A DNA stretch of 64,000 nt from Tritrichomonas musculus (GCA_039105265.1 JAPFFF010000005.1:4077501-4141500), one strand, 5' to 3'; counted from the stretch's first letter, positions 51,802 to 61,910 are shown. Notes: generated by a model not told the origin, from the sequence alone. Made by a program: numbers and translations.

Positions 51802-52029
51802 ATGGAAGAAAAGATACAGTTTTTTAAAGCAGAGAATTTAAGATTAGCGAAGCAAATTGCTGAGAAAAAACGAAGCTTGAGCTCATTCGATGACAAACTT
51901 GCTCCATGGCTTATTGAGAAAAACTATTATCTCCAAGTTCTTGAAAACATTTCTAAAGTCGTTGAAATAGAACCAAAACTTAAGGAAATTCAAGAAATTC
52001 TTGACGCTGAACCAGAAAAGTCTGAATAA
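51802..52029 (+). CDS. Small coiled-coil protein (75 aa or longer)
   Basis: From ATG at 51802 the frame reads MEEKIQFFKAENLRLAKQIA and then EKKRSLSSFDDKLAPWLIEK, followed by an acidic end, with heptads in the first half. The frame is open further upstream without ATG (NPLRKLQL before M). A separate open stretch beginning with ATG at 51644 (MKKKVWDLSNFKIDIIALDE) lies ~150 bp upstream. If part of 51700-51740 were an intron (a GTAAGC lies at 51706), the two would join into one protein. That is speculative; the conservative start is 51802. It resembles small subunits of chromosome-segregation or transcription complexes in size, but no family is recognised. Confidence 0.5.
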   Translation: MEEKIQFFKAENLRLAKQIAEKKRSLSSFDDKLAPWLIEKNYYLQVLENISKVVEIEPKLKEIQEILDAEPEKSE

Positions 52030-52438
52030 TTCATCAAAGGCGAATCATAAGTTTAGGAAAAACAAGCATACCTTTTTACTTTGTTGTATTTTAATAAATA
52101 TTTTTTGACTAAAATATGCATTTTATTATTTTGCTACTTTACTATTTTTAATAATCTATAACAATTGTTCAAATTCGAAAAGATGTTTACCATTGCATTA
52201 ATTTTAGAATATAGAAATTAATTATGATAAGATGTTTGCAATTACATAAATTTCAGATTGGTTGAACATTTTTTTTCACCCTTCGGAGATACTCTTTTTA
52301 ATACAGAAATATATATCATAACAATGTACTCATGATAAAAGTATATTAAAAATACATAAAAAACTTTTGTTTTAAAGGATATACTTAATACATAAAAAAT
52401 GAAATTCAATGATTTATTTAAAATCGTTAACTAATAAA
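52030..52438. other. Intergenic stretch
   Basis: AT-rich DNA. No gene is seen. The bromodomain gene's promoter should lie here. Confidence 0.4.
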
Positions 52439-53131
52439 ATGGATTTAAAAACTAGAAATGAAATAATTGAAATCATCAATGAACTTTTAAAACATCCAGC
52501 TGCACGTATTTTTGGTCAAAAAATAATTCCAGGAAATGATTTTCCTCCAGAATATTTCGAAATTATTAAGACACCTATGGACTTAGATACTATTAAAACA
52601 AAAGTTGAAAATCAGCAATACCAAAATCTCAAAGAATGCACAGATGATTTTGAACTTGTGTGGAACAATGCTGAAAAATATTATGGCAAAAAATCACCTG
52701 TTTTTGCCCTCGCAAATGAGGTTCATAAACTTTTTAGAAAGTTTTATAGACCAATTTATATTCGAACTGTTCATGGATTTTGTGACGAAGCTTACAAATA
52801 CAGAACAAAAATTGAAAATCAAATTTTCAATTCTCCTTTTCATGGCAATTCATCTGAAGCACAGAACCTTTCTGCTGATAAGAAAAACTTAATCAAACAG
52901 CTTTCAACTGAAGAAGAAATGCAAAATTTGATTACAGCTTGTGAAATGCTAACCGATAAAGAAGATCATAAAAAGCTAAAAGAAATTCTAACAGAATACC
53001 AACCGGAATTAATTCTTCCTGGAAGGAAATCAATCATATTAACAACACAATTATATCCAAATACATTTAAAGCCACCAAAGTTTTTTTGAAAGATGCTTT
53101 GAAAAAACAAGGCTTAGAATATCCAGAATGA
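52439..53131 (+). CDS. Bromodomain protein (230 aa)
   Basis: Residues about 1-110 are a single bromodomain with the ZA-loop motif FPPEYFEIIKTPMDLDTIKT, the helix B FELVWNNAEKYYG (conserved acetyl-lysine-binding Asn and Tyr) and the final helix ALANEVHKLFRKF. Bromodomains bind acetylated lysines on histones. The remaining ~110 residues include a helix-rich segment (TEEEMQNLITACEMLTDKED, KKLKEILTEYQPE) similar in layout to the short C-terminal module that follows bromodomains in small protist BET-like proteins. No second bromodomain is present. An upstream ATG at 52409 would add ten residues; 52439 gives the better N-terminus (MDLKTRNEIIEIINELL). A nuclear chromatin reader. Confidence 0.9.
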   Translation: MDLKTRNEIIEIINELLKHPAARIFGQKIIPGNDFPPEYFEIIKTPMDLDTIKTKVENQQYQNLKECTDDFELVWNNAEKYYGKKSPVFALANEVHKLFRKFYRPIYIRTVHGFCDEAYKYRTKIENQIFNSPFHGNSSEAQNLSADKKNLIKQLSTEEEMQNLITACEMLTDKEDHKKLKEILTEYQPELILPGRKSIILTTQLYPNTFKATKVFLKDALKKQGLEYPE

Positions 53132-53667
53132 AATATATATATTCATGGCCAAATATAACTTATGGTATATTATTGTATTTTTATATTGTTTACCCAAACT
53201 TGTATATTTTCAGTATCAAACATTTTTTAACCTTTTATTTATTTGATTACATATGCTATGAATTGTTAAATGCATAACACTTTGGGATGTAATTAAAAAT
53301 TCTCCAATATTCAATTTAACCCTTGTGGACTTTGGACTATTTCATTTTTGGACTTTTTTAGAGGACTTTTTTAACACTATAAAAATCAAAAAACGTATAC
53401 TTCTTAGATTTTTTGGAATTTTTAATTTATGAAATCTAATACAATATTTTGAATGATGCACGTTTAAATACGTTTTTATTCAGAATTTTTTTACTGAAAT
53501 TTCAAAAGAAAATTGGATAATTTATTCGCATTCAAAAAGTTTCATTAATACTACAACTCAAAAAAACGTTATTTTATTACAGAATACGTTAAAAAGACGT
53601 TTATAGTATTTGTGATGTAAAAAAAATAAGGTATGATTATTTTAAATTGAGAAGGAGGTAAATTAAT
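53132..53667. other. Intergenic stretch before fold-back element
   Basis: AT-rich, with GGACTTTTTTAGAGGACTTTTTTA near 53353-53375, a short direct repeat. No gene is seen. Confidence 0.4.
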
Positions 53668-53682
53668 GTTTTTTGAAGAAAG

Positions 53683-54067
53683 TATAATAAGAGAAAATGT
53701 GCTTATAAACCCACAAAAAGTTTAACTTTTTCTTTATTTATAAAGTCGTATAAACAAAATTGAAACAAAAAAAAAATATTTTCATATGTATAAAAATATT
53801 AATTTTTAATCTTTTTATATTTTTACATAATTTTTACCGAGACTACATACCGCCTAGCGGGCGTCGAGCGAGGCGAAGCCGAGTCGAGACCCCGCGGATG
53901 GCGGTAAGTATCGGTAAAAATTATGTACTATAAAAAGATTAAAATATAATTATTTTTTTAACTATTGAAAATATTTTTTTTTGTTTCAAATTTTGTTTAT
54001 GTGGACTTTTATATAAAGAAAAAGTTAAACTTTTTGTGGGTTTATAAGCACATTTTCTCTTACAATA
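53683..54067. mobile_element. 385-bp fold-back element with GC-rich core
   Basis: An almost complete palindrome. The outer arms (AGAGAAAATGTGCTTATAAA and on to about 53745) are mirrored at 54005-54061 nearly perfectly. The inner arms ACATAATTTTTACCGAGACT / CGGTAAAAATTATGTA (near 53825 and 53912) enclose a GC-rich core at 53838-53911 that folds on a central GGCGAAGCC. It is flanked by the 15-bp direct repeat GTTTTTTGAAGAAAG (53668-53682, 54068-54082). There is no coding capacity. The long flanking repeat is unusual for DNA transposons. Confidence 0.85.
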
Positions 54068-54114
54068 GTTTTTTGAAGAAAGTTTACTCAATCCATCTGA
54101 ATTGTTTTTTTTAA

Positions 54115-54750
54115 ATGATATTTTTTTCAAATTGGATAATCACTGTTTCTTCTGTTTCAACTACTGATTGCTATTCACCATTGTCAACATTTTGGAATTT
54201 ACATGGAATATATAAGACAGATAATGCAAATATTTATTTCTTGGATTCAAATGAATCTTCAAACTATGAAAAACATTCATATCTCGAATACACATCAAAA
54301 AGACATCGAAAAAAATGGATGATATCTCTTTGCGGCTCTTTTGAACATTCGTTTCTCAATTTTACATCAAGTTCTGAAAATATTAGTATTGAAATTCAAA
54401 AATCATTAGGGAAAAATATTTTTCACTATTTTGACGTAAGCCTTATTCATAATGGAAATATAAATAAAGAGGCCAAGGTGAGATACTCAAATAATGAAGA
54501 AACTTGTTTTAGTATCATTAGTGGTAGAGGATATCTTGGAATGTTTACAATGAAAAACATTCATAAACAGGAAGGCGATCAAATTTTTGCTTCTCAATTA
54601 GAGGTTCCTCGCAACCATGTTTTTAGATATTATTCTCGAAAGCCTTCAAACATTTCATTAATATGCGTTGGCGATTTTTTTGGAAATAAGAGAATGTCAG
54701 TTAAAACAGGAAATGATCAATGGGATTCTCATGTTAGAGATTTTCTATAA
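54115..54750 (+). CDS. Protein of unknown function (211 aa), possibly secreted
   Basis: An intact frame. The N-terminus MIFFSNWIITVSSVSTTDCY is hydrophobic and could be a weak signal peptide. The rest is rich in Asn, Ser, Tyr and Lys with beta-like alternation (HSYLEYTSKRHRKKWMISL, HYFDVSLIHNGNINKEAKV, HVFRYYSRKPSNISLICVG) and several NxS/T sites. That suits an extracellular or lumenal beta-rich domain. No family is recognised. The fold-back element ends only 47 bp upstream, so either the natural 5' end has been replaced or the promoter region now lies within the element. The gene is convergent with the coiled-coil gene at 54949. Confidence 0.6.
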   Translation: MIFFSNWIITVSSVSTTDCYSPLSTFWNLHGIYKTDNANIYFLDSNESSNYEKHSYLEYTSKRHRKKWMISLCGSFEHSFLNFTSSSENISIEIQKSLGKNIFHYFDVSLIHNGNINKEAKVRYSNNEETCFSIISGRGYLGMFTMKNIHKQEGDQIFASQLEVPRNHVFRYYSRKPSNISLICVGDFFGNKRMSVKTGNDQWDSHVRDFL

Positions 54751-54948
54751 TTTTTTTAATCCAAATTTTTTGTTAATGAATCTTCACAACTCATATTTAA
54801 ATAGATTTTCTCTGTATATAGTCAATATTAAAATTCTTACTACTAATATTTAAATTAAGATTATTAATTATATAGTTTATATTGAAATTCTAACAATTCA
54901 TATTTAAATTAAGTGAGCTTATATTATATAATAGGTGAAATTACAATC

Positions 54949-56172
54949 TTATTTAGGAGATTTTGCAGAGGGGAATTCAAATTGCGATGGATAAAGTTTT
55001 GAATTAGCAGGAATCGATGAAAAAGTGTTACCTATTTCAAAGTCTACATTACTATTATTGTTAATGTTAGAATTCTGCTTATTATTATTATCATCAAAAG
55101 CTGTATCATAATTTGACTTTTCTAAATCTTCTTTTGTGAAAGCTCGTGCTTGATAATAAACGGCTTTTACGTGACTTTGTAAGGTAGCTCTTGATGCACC
55201 TGGTGAAATAGCTGCATTAATCATATTTGAAAGAGCAGCAAAAAGTTGCCTTATTGGAGAATTTGTATCGAGTTTTAATTCATCAGGCGAAATCTTTGAT
55301 TGCATTTCTTTAAGACTATCAATAATATGCGAATATGCTTCATTTTGATCAACTGTTCCAAGAATTTTTAAACTTTCAATTTCATTTCTCAACTTACGAT
55401 TTTCATTCTTAGCTTGAACGAGTGCTTTGACAGAATCTGCAATATCTTGAGGCTCAGCCTGACACCCTAATGTTTCGCCTAAGTTGTTCATAAAATCTGC
55501 AAGCTTAGATGCCATTTTTTGAGCTGAATCATTAAGTTCGTCATAATTTGCTTGTAAAGCTTGGTTTTCTTTTTTAAGCTCGTTTATTTCATTTTCCTTT
55601 TCGCTTATTCCTTCAAGATCCGGCTTTCCTTCCTTAGCTTCATAGTATTTTATTTTCATACTTTCATAATTTTTTTCTGCAGCTTTAATATAATTATTAA
55701 GTTTTTCTAAGCCTTCTTCATACTGATTTTGAAAATCGTTAGCAAGCTTATTTTGAGCATTATATTTTTCTTTCCAGGATTCAATATTATTTTCGAGTTC
55801 AGCTTTTTCTTTTCTTAATTGTTCATTAAGCGATTCTGTTTCAGTATTGTTTCGTTGCGGAATATCCTTTTGGGTTTCTTGCAAAGATTTATATAATTTC
55901 TTATATTCATTCTTTTTGTCCATTAACTTGAAGAATTTTTCTTGTAATTGTTTATGTTGCCCATATATCATACTTAAAGTGTCTTGAAGAACTTGTACAG
56001 TTGCAACTTGAATCTCTTGAAAGCAGTTTGGGTCTTTGTTTGCTTTTTGAAGAAGAATTTCAAGTTCTGATATTCTATTTCTATATGTTTCACAATCTTC
56101 TTCTCTTTGTGTTAATGTTTTTTTAAGTGCTGTATAATCTTCTATTTGTAAATTAGATTGATCTGAATCCAT
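54949..56172 (-). CDS. Coiled-coil protein (407 aa)
   Basis: Residues ~10-265 are nearly continuous heptad coiled coil (YNRISELEILLQ-type start, LQETQKDIPQRNNTETESLN, LRKEKAELENNIESWKEKYN, INELKKENQALQANYDELND). A helical segment with Pro breaks follows (YSHIIDSLKEMQSKISPDEL, QLFAALSNMINAAISPGASR, VKAVYYQARAFTKEDLEKSN), then an Asn-rich, Ser-rich disordered tail. No other domain is seen. A scaffold or tether is likely, but the partner is unknown. TCATT on the minus strand lies ~37 nt upstream of the ATG and could be an initiator. Confidence 0.8.
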   Translation of the reverse strand: MDSDQSNLQIEDYTALKKTLTQREEDCETYRNRISELEILLQKANKDPNCFQEIQVATVQVLQDTLSMIYGQHKQLQEKFFKLMDKKNEYKKLYKSLQETQKDIPQRNNTETESLNEQLRKEKAELENNIESWKEKYNAQNKLANDFQNQYEEGLEKLNNYIKAAEKNYESMKIKYYEAKEGKPDLEGISEKENEINELKKENQALQANYDELNDSAQKMASKLADFMNNLGETLGCQAEPQDIADSVKALVQAKNENRKLRNEIESLKILGTVDQNEAYSHIIDSLKEMQSKISPDELKLDTNSPIRQLFAALSNMINAAISPGASRATLQSHVKAVYYQARAFTKEDLEKSNYDTAFDDNNNKQNSNINNNSNVDFEIGNTFSSIPANSKLYPSQFEFPSAKSPK

Positions 56173-57286
56173 GTTATTTTATTTATATGCTGTAATTTTA
56201 AACCGTAATGAATTGAAAATGAGAATTTTTAGTATACTCGAAATTTTTGTATTAACCAAAAATACTTTAATGATATAATTACTTTTAATATTTTTAAATA
56301 TATAATTAGTAAATAATCAAAAATAAATCTAAAATGCTATTAAATTATTAAGAAAATTAGCATTTAAAAAACCATAATTGAAATCTGATTTTGAAAGATT
56401 TTTTTTCAATTGAAATTGAATTTTAATTCAATTCTCAAAATTATGTTTAACAAAGGTTACCCTCGAATACCTTTAAAAACAATACAAACTTCAGAAGGAA
56501 ATATATATAAATTGAGTAATAATCTAATAATAATCAATTTATATGATTTAGTATTGTTTGCCCAATTCAATATTATACTCTATATAAAAAATTGTTGAAG
56601 ATTTAGGTTAAAATTTATAAAAAAAAAATGTTTTCAATGATTTTTAACTTGTTAGATTTATGTTATTTAGGATCAAGTATAATACCAAGAAAAAGTGGAT
56701 GACTTCGCGAAAAACTGGGTGACGCATTCAATTTCTAAAAATTTTGAATAAAAATAATGATCGTTCTAGTTTAAACATAAATTTGAATTTGAATTAATTT
56801 TCACAATTTTTTTTTCCTATAGATTGAGAAGATTCTATCAAAAAATTGAATTCATCACCTTGTTTTTCGCTTCTTCACCTGCTTTTTCACGTTACTATAC
56901 AAAAAAATATCATTCTAACAAATAAATCTCACTTGCTGTGAATGAGCAACATATGAAAAATTCAATAATGAATAAATCTATAATGCTTATTATATTTGTA
57001 TTTGGTATTTTAAGTGTATTGGTGAGTGATTTTTGAAAGATTGAAATCACATTTTTTGAATAAGATAAATTTTAAACATCAATTATATTGACTTTTTCAA
57101 AGAATTTTTAAACTGTTGAACAGGGCTATTTTCCAATCAATTCATCTACGCTTAAAATATGTTTCATATTTGATATAGTGAAGTAGATATTTGAACTTTT
57201 TTTTCATTCTTTTAATTAAATATTGGAGATAAAGACAGTATAATTTTGAAAATGACATGTGATATAAATTTATCTTTATAGATAAT
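56173..57286. other. AT-rich intergenic stretch between divergent genes
   Basis: 1.1 kb. A 62-codon frame at 56410 is not protein-like enough to accept. AAAAACTGGGTGACGC / CACCTGCTTTTTC-type sequences near 56690-56890 are weak inverted repeats (GCGAAAAACTGGGTGA against TCACCTTGTTTTTCGC). They may be the remains of a small element. Confidence 0.4.
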
Positions 57287-58864
57287 ATGAATCTTGATAA
57301 GCAAATTGAGCAATTTCAAATTGCAGATGGAAAATTCAGTGAAGTAAGCACGACATATGAAATTCATAATACAAGAATTCACGCTATGATTAACTATTTC
57401 GAAAATATTAGATCTGTTTTTTCAAAAGCAGTAGCGAAAAAAGAAAAATACCAAATAACAAAAAGTAAATTTGGCAGGCAATTATCGAATGATCTTAATT
57501 TTCCTATAGCACCTGGAAATCCAGGATTCCAATTAAATTTTGTTGATACTTTCGTTCATTTATCAACATGTATCATAACGGAATTTGAATCTACAAACAA
57601 ACATTTTAAAGAGTCCACCATTAAGCAATTAACAAACCTGGTAAATGGAAGAGAAAAAAAATTCAAGGAAATCATGTTAAAATATAATGAAGCTGTTGAT
57701 GCATATCAAAAAGCTCAATCAAATTTTAAAAGTTGCCAACAAAATCTCAATTCTGCACTAATGAAACTAGAACAGACACAGCAAAACTGGGAAGCTCAAC
57801 AAAATCAAGGCAGTGCACCTCAAAAAAGCGGATTTAATTTATTCCATAAATTTAAACCATCAAAGTCCAAAACTGACATTAGTGGGGCAATTCAAAATTA
57901 CAGAAAAGGCGTACGAAGTGCTGAAAATAGCATTTATGCTTTAAATGGAGCATATTCAAACTTTTTGACAGTTGCAAAAGAATCTATTCATTCTCTTGAA
58001 AGCGATACTCCAAATCTCAAATTTATTTTAAGAGCAACACTCTATGATCTTTCTAGAATTTATATTGATTCTTCTCATTTGCGTTCAACAATCCCTGAAT
58101 ACAAGAACAAAACATTCCAAAATGAGGACAACTTTTTACAAACATGGGAAAACGATTTTATTCAATTTGTTCAAAAAGCCCAAATTTCAAGATTCCAATT
58201 AAATACCATTGTTTTTAATCAAGTTGAACTTTCAAGCATAGGAACATATCAAACAAACAAATTTATTCAACCAGAAAAATATTACGATTTTCCAATTGGA
58301 TTCGCGATTGTTATTCGAGAATTTCCTTTTGTAAGAGGAAGATATTTAACTTCACCGAATTTAGATAAAAAAGACGCAAATCCATCTAGCTTTTCTATGA
58401 CTCCAGATTCAAATCTGGCCAACACACCAAATGGGAATCAAGAGCCAAGAAGGCAAAGTTTCAATACAGGCAATCCTCCTAAAAATGATGCTGTTCCAGC
58501 CAATTTAACATATCTCGAATCTGATCTAAAGAATTCAAAACATTACTTATCTGTCAAAGAAGGCCAACGTGTCTATATTTACAATAATTTGCATGATGAT
58601 TGGGTTCTTGCTTCTACTTCAATCAATAGCCCTCGAAAATACTTACTTTCTTCTTGCCTTGCACCTGATACAACTGATAATTGTGGAATGGCAATCGTCA
58701 AGAGGATTAAGTTGGGAGCAGCTGGCAATTATTTATCAGTTTATCCTGGTGAGTTGTTGGCAATTATTCGAAGGGATGTTGAAGTTGATACTGAACTTTG
58801 CTCCAATATTAAAGGGGAAACCGGACTTGTTTCAAAAGATTGCATCATAATGCTTAATGATTAA
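57287..58864 (+). CDS. BAR/F-BAR-like protein with C-terminal SH3-like domains (525 aa)
   Basis: Residues about 1-290 are long helices: RIHAMINYFENIRSVFSKAV, LVNGREKKFKEIMLKYNEAV, AYQKAQSNFKSCQQNLNSAL. The helical layout, with FHKFKPSK-type basic patches between helices, fits the BAR/F-BAR superfamily. A Ser/Pro/Asn-rich linker (about 365-415) follows. The C-terminus has two beta-rich modules typical of SH3 domains. The first is LSVKEGQRVYIYNNLHDDWV (ALYDY...DELSF-like with the conserved W). The second is GAAGNYLSVYPGELLAIIRR ... KGETGLVSKDCI (G-L-V ending instead of G-x-x-P-x-N-Y-V). Membrane-curvature scaffold with partner recruitment in endocytosis or cell shape is the likely role. Similar in concept to the BAR protein at 16495 but not its close paralogue. 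Confidence 0.75.
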   Translation: MNLDKQIEQFQIADGKFSEVSTTYEIHNTRIHAMINYFENIRSVFSKAVAKKEKYQITKSKFGRQLSNDLNFPIAPGNPGFQLNFVDTFVHLSTCIITEFESTNKHFKESTIKQLTNLVNGREKKFKEIMLKYNEAVDAYQKAQSNFKSCQQNLNSALMKLEQTQQNWEAQQNQGSAPQKSGFNLFHKFKPSKSKTDISGAIQNYRKGVRSAENSIYALNGAYSNFLTVAKESIHSLESDTPNLKFILRATLYDLSRIYIDSSHLRSTIPEYKNKTFQNEDNFLQTWENDFIQFVQKAQISRFQLNTIVFNQVELSSIGTYQTNKFIQPEKYYDFPIGFAIVIREFPFVRGRYLTSPNLDKKDANPSSFSMTPDSNLANTPNGNQEPRRQSFNTGNPPKNDAVPANLTYLESDLKNSKHYLSVKEGQRVYIYNNLHDDWVLASTSINSPRKYLLSSCLAPDTTDNCGMAIVKRIKLGAAGNYLSVYPGELLAIIRRDVEVDTELCSNIKGETGLVSKDCIIMLND

Positions 58865-59371
58865 TCTTTACTTAATTAATGAAAAATACAAAAAGCGTTA
58901 TTGAGTAAAAAAGAATTATTATTATAATTTAAAATATTCTAAAAAACAATAGAAAAATTTATTTTTAGGCTTCAAAATCAAATAATATCATGAAAAGAAA
59001 ACCAATTTAGGTCATTTATTTAAATAAAGGAATTTAAGTGATGTTAAATAATTGAAATATCATAAGGATTAAATTTATTTTAATGACACAGTTGCCTGGC
59101 TTGTATTTAATGAAAAAAAAAGATAATTATTTCCCTCATTTTCATTAGTTTATTCTTCACAAAAATTGATAGATTCTATCAAAAAAATTCAAAGATTCAT
59201 TCAAAAAATAAAAATAAAAAATAATGTGACATAATGAAATTAAGACAATAAGCTATTTTCTTTCCAAAATTTCTTTTTTTGAACTTCTAAATTAGATTAA
59301 AATTTTTTAATCAAAAATATTTTGAAAGATTCATTCAAAAAAATTTAAACGTCAATGAAAATCGAATTTTC
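58865..59371. other. Intergenic stretch
   Basis: GATTCATTCAAAAAA occurs twice (59189-59203 and 59328-59342). The second lies ~30 bp before the next start and contains TCATT, an initiator-like site. A short upstream ATG (59354) opens a six-codon frame before the main start. Confidence 0.4.
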
Positions 59372-61303
59372 ATGAGCTCAAAGGGTGCAGTTTGTTATAA
59401 TTATGTTACTGTTGTAAATAAAGCAAAACCAAATGCAGCAGGGAAAAAAATTCTTATTCCACCAAACATGTCAGCGCTTAAAAGTAATGCAGCAAAAGCA
59501 CTGAACTTGCCTGCAGATAAACCTATCCAAGCAATTTTTTCTTCAGAAAACATAAAGATCAAATCAGTTAATGAGATAATACCAAACACAAAAGTCTTTG
59601 TTTCAACCGAAATAGATGAAAATAGCATGACATCATCAAATCAAATGACTCAAAATTTGATAGCACTCCAAAATGCAAATCAAGGGCCTTCATTTGCACA
59701 AGGCAAAACATCACAAAATCAATCAGCATTAAGTTTCATTGGATCATCTTCTATTTTATCTCCATCAAGAAATCAAAGCATATTAATTTCTAGACCACCA
59801 TCTACACTACAAAGTCGTGTAGGATCTCGCTCGCCATCATCTTTAATGATTGTTACTAATACAGAATCACCTTCACGTGCAAGAAGGAGGAGAGGCCAAG
59901 AATATGCTATTACTGAAATTAGTCAATTTCAAGAAGAAGATAATGATAAAAAACGATTCGAAAAATCTGGAATTAGTCATCGTTCAATTGAAACACTTCT
60001 TTCATTTTTCCCTCGCGAAGTTGTTTTTACAGCAGATGGAACTCAAGCTATCGTTAAAAATATCTCACCTTTAACAGCAAGATTCTCTTCAAGAATCAGA
60101 GATTTCCAACAATTGCAGGACGCTTACTTTTTTAAACGTATTACTCAAAATGTTTTGAAAATCCCACCTCATTCAAGTTCACTTGATGAAAAAGCTACTG
60201 AAATTGTTAATAACGCAACATTTGATACTCCAAATATGACATATACTAGATTCAAAGCTGTTGTAATCGGCCCACATCAAGGTGGAAAATCAACATTTCT
60301 ACAAATTTTAGCAAGCAGGACATTATTACGTTTGATTGGATCTGGACAATACAAAAGAACACTGTTTTTTATGTTTGATTTTAAGAAAGTTGCAATTAAT
60401 TCACCAAATGCAATTCAATTTTACAACAATTTCATAAAAATTATTTTTGAACAAATAACAAATCAAAGAATTGATTTGCAACCATATTGCGAAATGCTGA
60501 TTGCACATTTTCAAAAGCTTACAACGATAGATAGTTTACCTGTTATTCCACAGAAGTTTACCCTTGATGATGATTTTTATCATGCTTCAACAATCCTCAG
60601 TGAATTAACTGCCAACTTATATAACAGTCTTCATAAAAGTCATTCGCTACGAATCTTCCTTACAAATGTTATTATGCTCCCACACTATATCTCACTTGCG
60701 TTTGGTTTCAATGGAATTCATTTTGTCATTGACCATCTTGATAAATCAGATTATGACTTTCAACCAGAAGCTCCTCTTGATGGTGAAAATAGGTCAGCTA
60801 ATTTACTTGAATATATCAAATTTATGATTAGTAACGAAAGTTTCGTTGTAAGTTGTAAAGATGAAGAAAAATTTATTGAATCTCTCTCATTGCAAACAAA
60901 TGATGGCGTTGATCTTCTAGATGGACTTGAACTTATCTCTATAACCGACATTGATCATGATCCTGAACATAGTAACGATTTTGAATATGTTATTGCATGT
61001 GACGATATAGCTGATCCTATTGTTTTCAAACTTGCTGATTGTGGTGGTTGTAGCGGTTTTACAACTAGATGGGATGAAATAATTGAAGTTACCAAAGAAA
61101 TTGAGCAAGAATTAAATCGATCTCCAGATTCGGGCAAAGCCAAAGAAGCTAAATTGTATTTGCTAAAAAGGCTACGCGAATTTATTCCATTAGTTCTCAA
61201 AAAATTCGATCCAAAAACATACTCTTTGGAGCCACTCTCTAATAAAGTTATGGATTATGAAATTCATACACCAAAACTTGAGGAAGAAGATCATCAAGAA
61301 TAA
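59372..61303 (+). CDS. P-loop protein with N-terminal ubiquitin-like/doublecortin-like domain (643 aa)
   Basis: Residues ~5-85 look like a ubiquitin-like fold of the doublecortin type: KKILIPPNMSALKSNAAKAL, then PIQAIFSSENIKIKSVNEII, then a PNTKVFVST end. A Ser-rich disordered linker follows (about 90-200). A P-loop sits at VVIGPHQGGKSTFLQILASR (about residue 300), preceded by a helical LLSFFPREVVFTADGTQA segment. After it come FFMFDFKKVAI and GIHFVIDHLDKSD, a plausible Walker B strand with Asp. The C-terminal ~130 residues end in a highly acidic stretch. A nucleotide-binding ATPase or GTPase of a lineage-specific family is the best description. A doublecortin-like domain would suggest microtubule association, but this is inference. 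I do not recognise the whole protein. Confidence 0.7.
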   Translation: MSSKGAVCYNYVTVVNKAKPNAAGKKILIPPNMSALKSNAAKALNLPADKPIQAIFSSENIKIKSVNEIIPNTKVFVSTEIDENSMTSSNQMTQNLIALQNANQGPSFAQGKTSQNQSALSFIGSSSILSPSRNQSILISRPPSTLQSRVGSRSPSSLMIVTNTESPSRARRRRGQEYAITEISQFQEEDNDKKRFEKSGISHRSIETLLSFFPREVVFTADGTQAIVKNISPLTARFSSRIRDFQQLQDAYFFKRITQNVLKIPPHSSSLDEKATEIVNNATFDTPNMTYTRFKAVVIGPHQGGKSTFLQILASRTLLRLIGSGQYKRTLFFMFDFKKVAINSPNAIQFYNNFIKIIFEQITNQRIDLQPYCEMLIAHFQKLTTIDSLPVIPQKFTLDDDFYHASTILSELTANLYNSLHKSHSLRIFLTNVIMLPHYISLAFGFNGIHFVIDHLDKSDYDFQPEAPLDGENRSANLLEYIKFMISNESFVVSCKDEEKFIESLSLQTNDGVDLLDGLELISITDIDHDPEHSNDFEYVIACDDIADPIVFKLADCGGCSGFTTRWDEIIEVTKEIEQELNRSPDSGKAKEAKLYLLKRLREFIPLVLKKFDPKTYSLEPLSNKVMDYEIHTPKLEEEDHQE

Positions 61304-61910
61304 ATTTTTATTCTATCAACTATATCGATTCATTTTGTTAACAAAATATTTGAATAAACAAATTCATCATTATCTTTTTTTTTTCTTATGGCTTTTTGCA
61401 TATTTTTATATTTAAATGATATTAATTGGCAATGCAGTTTTTTTTTTTTTTTTTTTTTTTTATTGGTGCAGGAAGCAATGAATCAATATGCAATTTGATA
61501 TGATCATTAAATTGGCTCATTTAAAAAGATATTACTTTCTTTAAGACTTGCAGATAATAAGTGAGATGATATAATGCCAAGTTTCAATTCAAAATAACAC
61601 ACCATCAAAGATGAAAAAGAACTTCTTCTTTTTTTTTAAAATTGGCATCATCTTTCTGTAAAATATAACTCCTACAACAAATGCTTTTTAACACAACTAA
61701 GTATAAAAGAGATTCTTGGTTGAGGTTGTATCTGCAATTTGTTAATAAGTTATTTTTGATTTTTTTGTAAGTTTTGGTCAAAATAAAGGTCAATAAAAAA
61801 ATAAAAGAGAAAAATCGAAAAATAAAAACATTTTAATATAAAATCGCATATGCAACATAAGAAAAAAACTCATTAATCATTTCTCAATATTATACATGAA
61901 TTAGGAATTA
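61304..61910. other. Intergenic stretch between convergent genes
   Basis: AT-rich, with a T24 run at 61438-61461. No gene is seen. Confidence 0.5.

Noticed and set aside
53838-53911. GC-rich hairpin as a structural RNA gene (tRNA-like or snRNA)
   Set aside because: It has no A/B box pair or tRNA fold, and it is the centre of a larger palindrome with transposon-like borders.
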